Shown piece by piece: positions 11,784 to 24,274 of a stretch of DNA of 64,000 bases (positions are counted from its first letter, which is position 1; each line of letters starts with the position of its first letter). A program made the translations under genes and the position numbers. The DNA comes from Physcomitrium patens (Eukaryota > Streptophyta > Bryopsida > Funariales > Funariaceae), in contig NC_037258.1 of the NCBI RefSeq assembly GCF_000002425.4, positions 585,719-649,718 on the forward strand, written 5' to 3'. The notes under the pieces were generated by a model. The model had not been told where the DNA came from. It ran no database searches and saw nothing but the letters and a program-made list of their open reading frames with translations.

Positions 11784-14700
11784 GTTCTTTACTCAAGAAT
11801 GAACAAAATTGAACAGTGACATTCTATGATTGAACCTAAATTTTGCATTTGATCACAGTAGGTTCAGATCACATTTGATCACGTTTTTGCTTTTGATTTG
11901 ATATGTGCCACAAGCTCAGATGCAATGCTGCCTGACATGCATTTCTTTTTTTTCTTTTTTTTGCATTTGATTTGTTGTTTTATTTTCTGCAAGTAGGATT
12001 GAGGAGAGGGTGTGAAGTGGTTTTGTACTTTTTAGCTTTTCTTTAGATGTTTCAAAATGTGTATTGAAGCTGACAAATCATATTACATTTTAGTTTTTTC
12101 ATTCAAGAGAAAGGTTAGAGACACAAGCAAACAAATTAATCAATCCAACCTAAAACAACAATATAAGTGGGAAAAGTACATCAAAAATAGTAATATTTTT
12201 TTTCTATAATATCCAGCAATAAGAAAGCATCAACATTTATGATACACTTAGCATTCTCAATTTCAAATATTAGAAGAAAAAAAAAAGATAACCACATCAA
12301 TTTTGAGCTTACATTAGAACTTGACAATAGTAAGCATTGTCACTATGATTGTGAAAATCAAGCATATTAGCCACCTCAGAATCAATTTCTTCAACCAAGA
12401 ATTTGACAACAGCAAAAAATATTTTTTGGTAAAACTGCACAAGTACCTAAGATTTGTTTTGATGCAATTGCAATTGTAACCAAAGCTGATAAACTCAATC
12501 AATATCAATTTATATCATTATTGAGTTCCATCATTTCATAGATTATTATGTGTGTGGACCAATTATTTCAATTTCAATAAATATTGAAAGTAATAATTTT
12601 AATAATTTCAATGATATGATAACATGATAATTTATTGAAGTAATTATCATAATTTTTTTAGTAATAATTCAATAATTTCAATTATTCCTTTGATTATCTA
12701 ATAAAATCAATTATCTTGTAAATTTTCTTGGAAGGTATTTCATAATTGATTATATATATTACATTTCATATTAGAAAATTTAAAATCATAACAATGGTTT
12801 TTGAAATCCATTATTATAGCACATTTTAAAAATCAATATTTTAGATTTGATTACACATTCTATTGTATATTTTATTTTTATTTTTTTGAAAAAAATGTAA
12901 AAAATATTTTTTGATTCAGTAACATTTGTAATAAATTGTAATTTGAGGAATTCGTTTATCAGGTTTTTTCTAACCACAAATGCATTATTTTCATTTACAA
13001 TGCAGCATTTGCACTAAATGTTTGTTGCTTCTAGCATCTAGAAGAAACAAGATTGTAAGTGAATAAAAAGCCAATTATTTTTGCTAATATGCAATTGCCA
13101 TGCAGCTTTGCATCCAACTCCTACAGTATTATTGTGTGCCGCACTTACTCCAATACTATTCGCTCCATGCAAAACATTGTAAGCTATTTACTACTTTTTA
13201 TTGTACAACTATTCCTAAGACACATAAAGCATATTGAAGCAAAGCCATGTAAAGGAAGATGAAGCCCGCAAACAACAGAATGTAGAGCTACTACTTGTAG
13301 AGTTTCTACAACTCTAGAAGCCTGTTTCACAAGTTCCTCCACCACGAGGTTGTGATCTACTAAAGCACGTGTTTTCTTTCTTATCCACCATACAACAAGC
13401 ATAATCTGAAATTTAAAATTTTGATTAAAAATCTAGGATGCTCTGCCAAAAATAACTTGGCTGTGTAGAAATAGTAGGATTTAATACATACATTTCTCTT
13501 TTGTTTGATTGTGCACTTCAATGTCATCAAGCTTTGGGAGTGTGCGCATGAGCTAAGTGCAAGTTTCATGAATTTATGAGTGGATTCTTAGAGATTTGGT
13601 GCTCAATCCAACGAGGTAGTTAATTCTATGCTGAATATTGTTTTTTCAAAAGTTTTAATACGATAAATATTAGTGATTCATTTTTTATATTTTGTATTTT
13701 AATTTATTAATTTATTGACTTTAATATATCTTTGAATGTTGTAACAAACCTTTATGATTTTTTAATGTAATTTAATGTTTTTTTTATATTTTCACAAGTA
13801 GTTCCTTAAACAAAATTAACTACTTTTTTTTTGCATAATATCCATGACAACAACATGGATTTACCTATCCTACTTCATAGCTAAAATCTCTATTGTGTAT
13901 TTTATTTCTTTTTATTTGTATTATATTATCTTTGTATTTGAAAAAAAAATCTTTAGATCAAAAAATGTTTTATTTGAGTCACACTTTCTATGACAACAAT
14001 ACAGGTTCATTTAGTAAAATTTAAGTTATAACATCTTTATAAAATGATATCCAACCTACTTGGACATTGTCAACCAAATACAAATAATTCTAGCCAAATC
14101 CATTTGATTCAACTAAGTTAAAATGACTAAGTAAATTTATCCAAATAAACATGATTTAAAAAAAATCTAATAATATAATAGTCTTAAAATGACTAATTTT
14201 AATTAATAAATAATAAAATAAGTATTATTAGTATAAAATATCTAAAATAATTATATATTTTTTGTAATAATGATGTAAAATATTATATTATTAATATTAC
14301 TATTATTATTGTTATTTTAAAGATTAAATATTATGATAAAAATTTATAAACAAAGTAGTAATTACAAAATAATAAAATTATATATTCATAAACATATTTG
14401 CAATGAAGTTATGTGATGTGTGATGATTATCTAATAAAAATAATCATTAAATTAAAAATCTTAACTATTTGAAAAAAGTTTACATGATATTATCTTATTT
14501 TTAAATAATTAAGATAATATTATACTTATTGTATAAGTATATAATAACCTTTGAATCTGAACTCTTATTCCTTAAATTCTACTTTCAAATATTATAATAT
14601 TCAGTTTAGTCATTATCAGATGTTCTATAACTACACAAAAATATTACTCTAAATATTCTATCTCAAATTACATGCCAAACTTTCCATTCATTTAAGAAAG

Positions 14701-14863
14701 ATACTTTACAAAATATTATGAGTAGAAATATACTATATGATATTATGAAAAACTTTAAACTAATACATTTAAAAGAATAAATATATCATTATTAAACTTT
14801 TTTTGAATATTTCATTAAATCAAATCAATTTTTTAAAAGATGTTTTTGTAGGTTATTTTTTTA

Positions 14864-14898
<35 letters not shown>

Positions 14899-16645
14899 AT
14901 TTTTTTTATTCTTTTTCACTTTAAAATATTGAATATTTGAAATTAAAAAAATAAAAATAACACAAGATATTGACTTCCACAAATTATAGTCAAATGAGAA
15001 ACAAGATAATTTTGATATGCTGTATTCACAATAAATAATCAAAACATATTTTAATTATTATATTGGTATTAAAATAAAATAATTATATAAATAAATCAAA
15101 TATAACATATTTACTAAATCATAAAATCTAAAAAAAAAATAATATATCAAGTATAAATAAATACCATTGAGATAAAAACATTTTATGGACCTGAGAAACG
15201 AATATATATATATATATATATATATTCATATGTATATTAGTATTAAATTTAAAAGACTAAAAATAAAATAGATATTTATTTTAACATATTAATAAAACCA
15301 TAAGTTTAATCAATTAAAAAAAAAAACTTTAAAATATTATTTCTAGCTTATAAAAAATCCTAACTAAGATCTTATAATTATAATATTTGCAAATATATAT
15401 TTTTAAAAAATTAATGAAATTTAATTATATGTTCATATATATTTAAATTAATTATTTAAAATTAATGGTTTATAATAAAAAATTAAATAAAAAATGAGAC
15501 AGTTTATTTATGAATTAAAATATTAATTATAATTGTTTTAAAGAAGAAAATTGATGCTAACGGAGTTTTAGATTAAAATAATTAAAACCACAATAAAAAT
15601 CACTACACTTAAGTATAAAATCAAGTGATTTTACACTAAATTGATATGTGATTTAGGATCACAATTTATTTGGTTGCATTTATAAAATTATTAATAATAA
15701 TTCAGTTTTTTTTATAAACTTAATAATTAATCAATTGATTTAAAAATTAATTAATTAGTTAGTTAATCAACTATTTAGATAGCAAAATTTAAATCTTCAT
15801 AATTTAATTGATTCCATAATGAACATAATCAATTGTGTTATTTTAATGCATTTGTTTTCTATTGCTTATGTGAGTGATAATGAAGAAATCAACATACATT
15901 ACAAGTTTGATATTACTAGAGAAATTAGTAACTACATGAACAAAAAGAAATTAAAATATGTTTCTTTTGTCTACAAACAAATATATCTATGTCTTTAAGG
16001 TCAATGTTAATATTTGGCTTTGTAAGTTTAAAACAACTCTACTTCTATCAATCAAAGTCTACATTGGGTTTCTTTTCTTACTTTTTGTCAAAAGCTTGTA
16101 AATTATCTCTGATTATTGATTCAAGGTATATTTTTCTTAATGTACCTTAACATTCATGGACTTGTTTATATACTTGTTTAGGTAATTCATTTAATTTATT
16201 ATTATTTTTTTAAAATCTGTACACAATTTAGAAAGATTCCCACATCTTTACAACACCTATCAATGCATTACAATAGTGTTCTATTTTCCAAGATTTTCGT
16301 CAATATTAAAGATAAACAACGAGGGTGGTTTGTTTTGCTCAAATTAAACATGTTGAGACTATTGACCCATCTCTTCTTTTCTCCTTGTTTCCCTATCATC
16401 TTCAATGAACAAAATCTGCAGACTAGATTGGAAAGATGTCAATAACGTTCATTATTCAACATGCACAAAAGACACAAGCATGACAATGTTGGCTTTGGAA
16501 TCGCATGTTGATTGGTGGCAAGAGAAAAAAGGTGCCAGTGATTAATTGATAACAAAATGATGAGAGGACCTCTGGAATGCCATGTGCTGAAAACACGAAG
16601 AAGAAGTTTAACTTGGACCACTGTTAACCACCAAGTCTCAATTGG

Positions 16646-16683
16646 ATCCGTCCGTCCGCCCGCCCGCCCATCCGTCCGTCCAT
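16646..16683 (+). repeat. Tetranucleotide tract (CCGT/CCGC/CCAT)
   Basis: A run of four-base units beginning at about 16646, mainly CCGT and CCGC. A looser run of CATT/CATC units follows at 16776-16831. Confidence 0.8.
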
Positions 16684-18027
16684 CTGCCCCGAAGATGAAC
16701 CGATACAATTGAATGGGAACGGCGGTGAACCCGTTTTCCGTCCGGACAGAAATTCGGATCGTCGGAAAGGAGGAGGCATTCATTTATGCATTCATCTACA
16801 TATTCATTCATGCACACATCCGTTCATCCATATTGGGGAGGTCGCTTGGCACCTGCTTACGTCTTGTCTGTATGTGTGTCCCATGACGGGCACTGCACTG
16901 CACTGCCCACAATTAGGATGCCGGAAAAGGCAAAATGGGAAAAAATGCAGCGCCAGCCATTCTGTCTGTTCAGTTCTGTTGAGGTGGAATCCATTTCCTG
17001 TGCCCGTTTGGTTGTGGCAGCAGCCTTGGTTCTTCTTTCCTCTTGTATTGGTCTCGTTTGTTGGGGTGAATTCGTATGGGTGGAAATTGTACCGTATTTA
17101 GTCATTTCGGTTTTTGTTTTTGATCCTTTTTTGTATATTATCTTCATATTTTTGAAATCCTCGTGCAGGAGCAGAACGATTACTTGGAGTATCAATAACT
17201 AGCCTCCTCCATTACCAGTTCCAGTATTTTATTATAGAGGAAGTTAGTTGTGGATGGTGAGAGAAACGAAGAGGGAAGAAGCAAGATAACGAACAGAAGT
17301 GGTGTGTGTGTGTTTTTTATTTATTTATTTATTTATTGCTTTAGTTGCTGTTGCGGTATCTTGGATGTGTCGGAGGAGTGAGACGTACAAGTAGACGTAG
17401 ATCGAAGGGAGAGGAACGCGGCATGCCTCAACTGATCAACGACATTACATCGCACTAGGGAGGGTTCTGATGTTGAGCGGGCAGGTTGCTGAAACGTAAT
17501 GCGAATTTACATCAGAGGTCGCTGATTTGCATCAGTGCTAGAGCTCGTACTGCTTCTTGAGGCCGGGCTCGGGGAAGGACGAGAAAGGCAAAGAGGAAGC
17601 GGGGGAGGGTGTGGGGATGCTCTTATGCCTCCGTTTTGTGTTGGTTTTTGTGTGTTGTGTGCTAGGGTTGAAATCCAGGGGGACACTGGAGCATCCTGGA
17701 GGCATGTGAGGGGAGAAATTGTGCGGGTGTTATTGTGGTAGAGCGTGACATGGGATTGGATGTGGAAGGTCCTGGATGTCAATGGGGTCGCACATTGTTC
17801 ATCCCCCATAGCCAGCTGTGGCGATGGGATAGTCATTTTCTGGTGCACCCACGAGGCTTGATCTGGGTGGAATTCAGGGGTGCAGCTTCTTAGCTCTTTT
17901 CGTGAGCACTGGAGATGGTAGTGGGAGGCCGTGGTTCTTTTTTCGCATTTTCTGGCAACCCTGTTGCTTGATCTTCTTACCGCTTTACGCACGGCACTAC
18001 GTGTTCAGTACTATTATAGTTATATAG

Positions 18028-18058
<31 letters not shown>
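18028..18058. repeat. TA microsatellite
   Basis: About 31 bases of alternating TA in the region upstream of the PHD gene. Confidence 0.9.
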
Positions 18059-18061
<3 letters not shown>

Positions 18062-19485
18062 TTTTTTGGTGTGCGGGTTGCTTGTGTTCGTAAGATCGAC
18101 AAGCCGTACCGATGTGGAAATAGGCGACGAGTTCAAGAAGTGTATAATACCAGTGAGAGTTTTGAGGGGACTAGGCATTGCTTGAGGTTGCCTGTCCTAG
18201 GGTACATTACAAAATTTTGGAGGTTTGTATCATTTAATTAGGCGCTGCGGCTACCAACTTTGGAGAGCTACAATTTTGGAGAATCTTCGACACAAATTGG
18301 ACCATTGTATGAGTAAGTGTCTCAATTTTTCTTCTTGAAAGTTTGGTCAGAGGTATGGTCAGCCGAATTTTCTATGCGCGTAGGAGTTCGAAGTGTTACG
18401 TTTTGTCTGTATGATCAGTTGTCATCATTGTGCAAGACCGGCAAGAGGTTCTTTGCTACAGTCTTGCGGCAACAGGCTGAGCTCTTCTAGTTTGGGGGGT
18501 GTCGAAGTGGCTATAATTGTCGTATGAGCGATCTATTTGCCGTACTCGACTCTGAGTGAAACGGCATCAGCTACAAAACATGCAATGGGCTTCGTCTGGG
18601 TTGAGGTAGTAAGCAACTACCCCGTAGGGACGATTGATTGAAGTGTGGTGGGAACCTTGGACAGTTTGGGCAACGATGTTGTTATATTATGGTTTTGCTG
18701 TCAATACATACCTTTTCGATAATGGTTACAGGCTTTTGGTGGGTAGTCTTTCTTACACTTATTGGGGATGCGGCATTTTGGGGCTAATAACTTGCAACGA
18801 TTGAAGAGTGCGGTGGGTTTTGAGAGAGGGAGCGAGACAACTTCTGTGTTAGCTTTTGAGGGCTACATTGATTCGTATAATATGGATTGGACAGTCGGAA
18901 TACTTTCCGGCCAAGGTAGCATTGGAATGGACAGTAGCAGGGAATCGTTTGTCTTATAATGTCTACGTTTGGCACTTCATAACTTGAGAAGAAAACAATA
19001 AAATAGAGTTAGGATTATGGTTGGGGTAATGACAACCTGGCCTCATGAGCCTAAAGCGATCATCTACAAACAGATTTTTTCACAAGCAGTATGAGAATTC
19101 GTGATTGTTGCAACTATGCGAAGATCACAACGACGTCTCAGATTTGTTATGTTAGATCCTCAAATTGTAATTTGTCGTCGCCTGATAATGTACGTTTTTG
19201 GTGGCACTTCTTAATGTGGTTTTATATACTATTTATCTTGAGACCAATTCGTTCTTGCAAAGAACTAGAGTTAGTAAGGTTACTTCCACTCGCTGCTTCA
19301 ACACAATTGAGTGAGAAATTCTTTTCAAAATCATAGTTAAGTCCGAATACGTTACTGATCGTGACCAAAGCTGTCTTTGCTGGAGTTGTATATGGTGCGT
19401 AGTAAACAGATGTTGGCTTTTGAAACTCTGCTTGTTGCTGGGCTGCAGGTGAGCGGTTAGTGGTCAGTGGTGAAGATGGTATAAC

Positions 19486-20284
19486 ATGGATAGGGCAGAA
19501 ATTGATGTTGATACAGCTCCCCAGGCTGTTGCGGGGCCATGGAGAGCATCTGTGTATCAGCCTCGCAAGAGGACTGTGAAGGAGCTGCTTCTGCATGCCC
19601 AGAAGATTTCTGAGCCCAGGGTATGTTGGCACTTGGCTCCAAATATTTCTATCGTCTTCTCTAGGTTTTTTAATGCTTGCCTTGTCAGTTAGTTGTGATG
19701 TACCAGCATTTATATACAAAGTAAACGACACAGAGTAATTGGCGTCGAAATCCTTGTAATGAGTGCGTAACTGTCGATGCGACAGCCAACCATCTCTCTC
19801 AAACTCATACCAACGATTAACAGCTAGTTGTGGTCGAGCTTGGCAAGTAAGCTGTGTGTGAGGTTTCAGCATGATCGACACAAAAGCATGGCTAATTCTT
19901 CTTTCTGTAGCATTTCGTGGGTTATTTGAAGGCCAAGTTATGGCCGTGAAAGTTACTCTCTAGCATTTGTTTATATCAGGTCGAAATTCCCCTCTTTTCG
20001 CAGCGATTTAATTTTATAGTTTGTTTCAGCAGCTCTCGTGGGTCCATTGGTACCAGTGTGTTTATCTACCTAATCGCTATTGAGGGTTGAATTTCGTGTA
20101 CCTACGGGAATTGTTGCCTTGCAGCCATCGCCTGTGCTCACCGATGGAGTTCGTATGCAAGGTCCGGGTGTGAAGGAGGTAATGCTTCATGTAGGCATTA
20201 ACAGACTCACAAGCATGAGTTGTACTGATTAGTTATTGGAAAAGGTGGTCGCAGTTTTTTCGATTCTGTCCCAGCTAAAATGTA

Positions 20285-20317
<33 letters not shown>

Positions 20318-23300
20318 GTTATTTATTTATTTATTTATTTTTATGCAACTAAATGAATCGATTCTATACTGACATATTATCCACTATGATTGTCTACGTG
20401 GAACACAAATTTCAAGTTGAATTCTGGACTAACTTGGAGTCGAATCTGAGGAAAAATGATGGCTGTTTTCCCAGGAATGCCATAATTGTGGAAGTTCAGT
20501 TGCGGAAGAAGAGCTTCAGCAATGTAGTGCTTGTGAGTTTTACCACATGTCTGAGGTTGAGCAATTTTGCATTTAGAATCATTAACTTAACAATAAATAA
20601 TCTTCATTTTTGTAGCCCGCATTGTATCTGAGCGTTATTATCCTTTGTAAAGCCTTTATTTTAATACGATCCCCCTTGCTTCGTTCCTACAATTTCGGGA
20701 TCCATTTCTAGAGTAACGTAGGCCAATCAAAAAAGCTCCAAATCAGACAGACGAAAAGAAGCACTTAACAATGCTGGTAGTAAACATCTCCTCACTATCT
20801 CTTGTTATTCTGGTTTTCTGGCAGGTGATCGAGTATTCCACCCGACTTGCTTGGACCCGCTTGTAAATGTATGTATGACACACTAAAAAGCTACGAAAGC
20901 ATTTGAAAGGATTTCGTAGTATTAAATATATTGGTAGACTTCCCAGGTAATTTTAGAGATGCTGGATTAGAATTTGAAAGGAAATCAAATTAAATGCATG
21001 GTGGTAAAACCCAAAAGTTATTGATACTTATCAATGCATTGTTTTGCCCGTATAGGTTTCAACCTGTTAACTTTACACATGCTGAAGTAAAGAAGTTTGG
21101 CTCTGTGCAGATTATTACACCCGATGAATATTGGTGCTGTGGTCTGTGTGATGAGCACTATAGTAGGAGAGAGGATGCCGAAGCTACAGACAAAACATCC
21201 GGCGGCAGCATGACAAGGAGTCAAGACACTTGTAATCGGTGGAATTCAACTGCGTCTGGTAGGAAGAGGTGGGGCACAAGCATACATGAGTTAAAGGAAT
21301 TTGTTCAGGAAAAGAAAGCTGGTCTTGTAGATGGAAAGCTATTTCCAGCAGCATCCCAGAGCAGCATTGATCGCGTTACCTCTGAGGGAACAGGGGAGGT
21401 AAGCAGACGGAGTAAACGAGGTCGTCCACTCAAGAGCACTGGTCATGACTTGCCTTCCAAACGTAGAGGGGCCGATTCTCGAATTTCCAAGGCTAAATCT
21501 GATGATTTGAATTCATCTTCCAGTGTTCTAGAACAGGCAGGGGATGCGGGAGAGCTGGCAGTAGATTCTAGGCGGGACACTGTGAGAGTTACACGTAGTT
21601 TAAGCGTCTGCCTTCCTTCTAATGCTGGAGCCACATCTGGAGAAGTTCATGAAGCGGTACCTTTCGATGTGGTTCATACTGAAAGCAACGATGGAGACTT
21701 GCAGAACGTTGGAAGTATAGCAGGTCCAGAAAATTTAGACAAGGAGTCCCAGCTGAAAGGTGCCAAGTGGACCAATTCAGACAAAGATCTTCAGTTGATT
21801 GCAACGAAGGACATTTCCACAGAATTATGCTCGGAAGTAGCCCTGTTTCATGGCATAGGGATGGGTATGACTCAGGTGGTGACGTATGGAAAACTGGATA
21901 GATTCCTCGAAGAAAACTCTGACCTCAGGAAATCGTTTGTTTTTGCGAACGCCTCTTTTGCTTCCGACAAACCAGGTTCTTTCTTTTTCTTTCATCGTAA
22001 TGTCCACTTCATAATTTTACATGGATGTGGATGTCGCTCTCTTGAAAACTGTAGAAGTTTGAGGGGATTGTAGGAAAAAAGCAGTTTTTTTAGTGCGATT
22101 AGAAATTACTATTTAAATATGTTCTTGAAATTTGAAAATCTAATGAACCTGAATCTAGGTAGTTTGCTTGACTGGTACCCCAGCAACATTCTATGGTACT
22201 TATAGCCGTCTTGTTCAGGTCGAACTTTCTTTCTAAATTACACCAATTATTAACTGACTTTTTGCCCCAATTTTTGAAATTCATCTACGCAATGGTTGAG
22301 AGTTTCATTGCCTCCTTTTAACGCACATCAACTATTATTGAAATATGCTATCTGGTGAAGATGAATATATCTAACTCCTTGGCCCTTGAAGTACTATTGA
22401 GTAATCATATTTGACATTAACTTCAACGTGGTGCAGTGTTGGAGGAGTTGAAGCTGCAGAATGTGGGGGTCGATGCTCGAGATAGGAATTTCAGTGACCA
22501 CTGGAAAACATCAGCAACTAAGGTTGGCACAATTTTAAATGAGTCGTCCTCAACACTTTTGAGCTGCCCACGGAATGTTGGAGATCAGTCACTTGGAAAC
22601 CTGGCGGATCAGGAAGAGAAGGTTATTGTCTTTGACCAGCAAGTGGTAAGGAATTGTTCTGAAAAGGGAGAACAGAACGTAGCGACGACTCACGCTGGAC
22701 AGGAGCCTGTTTTTGGTGAGAATCCTCTAAGTCATCCCTTTGAATTTACAGGGAAGGCTACCTTGTCAAATACCCTAGCGAGGGAAATTGAACTACCATT
22801 GGTGCATTCTGCAGGGCCAAGCTCATCATCTGCTTCCTTGAGTAGTTCACCTTCCCTCTTAGTCAAGCGTCCCATTTCATCCTCTCCTTTGAGCAATTTC
22901 TACCCTGCTTTATTAGATATATCCTCGGCATCACTTGCCTCGCCATTCGAGGGGTTCCAGTCACAATCAAGGGATGCCATGACTTTTACCCCTCCATTAA
23001 CTTCGTCATTTTTAAAGCCTGCTCTTGAGCGAAGTGGGAGCGATGGAAAGGTTCCTTTAATCGCTAAACATCTCCTCCAGGCTTCTAGTTCAAGCCCTTC
23101 TACCTTCACTTCTTCACTCGAACCTGAGAAGATTGTCTCGAAGGACTCTTCTCTGCATTCTGCGTGTAAGGCACAAACTTTTGTTTCCCCGTCGCAGTCG
23201 CCAGCGATCGACAACCCTTTGGTTACTGACGTTGATGATATTTCCGTGTTATCTAATCTGGCTATTGGTCTCACAGTACCTCCTCAACGAGCCCGTAAAG

Positions 23301-24179
23301 GGTCGCAAGCCTCTCCTCCTGTTCTAGAAGCCAATAGGTGCGCGGCACAGCCAGCCCGCAAATCTGAGGGCCAGACCGTGGACCTTTCTCAGTCGGGACA
23401 CACTCTCCCTTCTCGTATGGGGAAAGAGTTAAACAAGTCTTCCTCTATGCGAGACCAGGGATTTGGGAACACCGTTATTCCTAAGCAAGCGGAGAACGGC
23501 AGTAGTACATTGGAAGCTGATGAACCTCTTTTTTGTAAATCCAAGGAGTCAATTTCAGAGGGCGACAAAGATGAATCACCAAGCAACCTTCTTGTGGAAG
23601 ATGTGCGACCTCAAACCTGTCTATTGATATTTCTTTAGTTTTTGTAATTGTTACCACATTCGACTTGTAATCATGTTGTTTGAAAATGCACTGCATGATG
23701 ATTTAGATGGAAGTTTAAACTGATTAGCAAAGATGGTGTCTTATGTAACTTGACACTTTTGCCTAACAGGTTAAGGTTTGTGATACATGCGGTAACACTG
23801 GTTACGAGGAACTCCTGGCTCTTTGCAGTTCCTGCAACGAAGGTGCCGAACACACGTGAGTATGAACGTTATTTATTGTTTGGCGTCTTCATTGAATAAT
23901 GATGATGACGTTTGAACTACTTTCCACAAGCTGATTTCATTGCCCACTTTTGCAAAGAAGTGTCAAAGGTGGTCCATTTTCCTCTCTAGATTTTTGACGA
24001 AGGAGGGTTCGACACGTGACTTCGAACATTGAACTATGAAACGATGATTCAATAATTCAAAATGTTTATCACGATTGGTCTAAACCACTGTTGAACAAGA
24101 TCATGCACGTGCACTCAAATCTCGCTCTCCCTTCCCATCGCTCAGGAAAAAAAATAAAAGAAAGCAAGAAAGAAAGAAA

Positions 24180-24220
<41 letters not shown>

Positions 24221-24225
24221 ATATA

Positions 24226-24274
<49 letters not shown>

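Larger units (their letters stand above)
8601..16260. other. AT-rich gene desert
   Basis: Nearly 7.7 kb of very AT-rich DNA with stops in every frame. It contains TA arrays at about 10867-10893, 11239-11269, 11755-11776, 14867-14894 and 15201-15225, and one imperfect direct repeat (10481/10909). I see no gene, tRNA or intact transposon domain. It may be old, fully decayed transposon sequence, but no domain remains to prove it. Confidence 0.65.
16261..19485. other. Upstream/leader region of the PHD gene
   Basis: Base composition rises at about 16500 and stays gene-like up to the PHD start codon. The stretch holds a CCGT/CCGC tetranucleotide tract (16646-16683), an ATTT tract (about 17317-17338) and a TA array (18028-18058). 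Several open frames of 60-219 codons occur on both strands, but none resembles a known protein, and those near 19222-19881 overlap the first PHD exon in antisense. I read it as promoter, 5' UTR and possible 5' UTR introns. Confidence 0.4.

Noticed and set aside
17507-17992. 161-codon minus-strand open frame
   Set aside because: Its composition is His/Ser/Pro-rich without any recognisable motif, and no promoter or intron evidence supports it. It was left inside the leader region of the PHD gene.
19222-19881. 219-codon minus-strand open frame
   Set aside because: It overlaps PHD gene exon 1 in antisense and has no recognisable domain.
21056-21110. Exon 5 of the PHD gene beginning at 21056
   Set aside because: This acceptor looks T-rich but puts exon 5 out of frame with exon 4. 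The acceptor ending at 21110 keeps the frame and gives proper PHD spacing.
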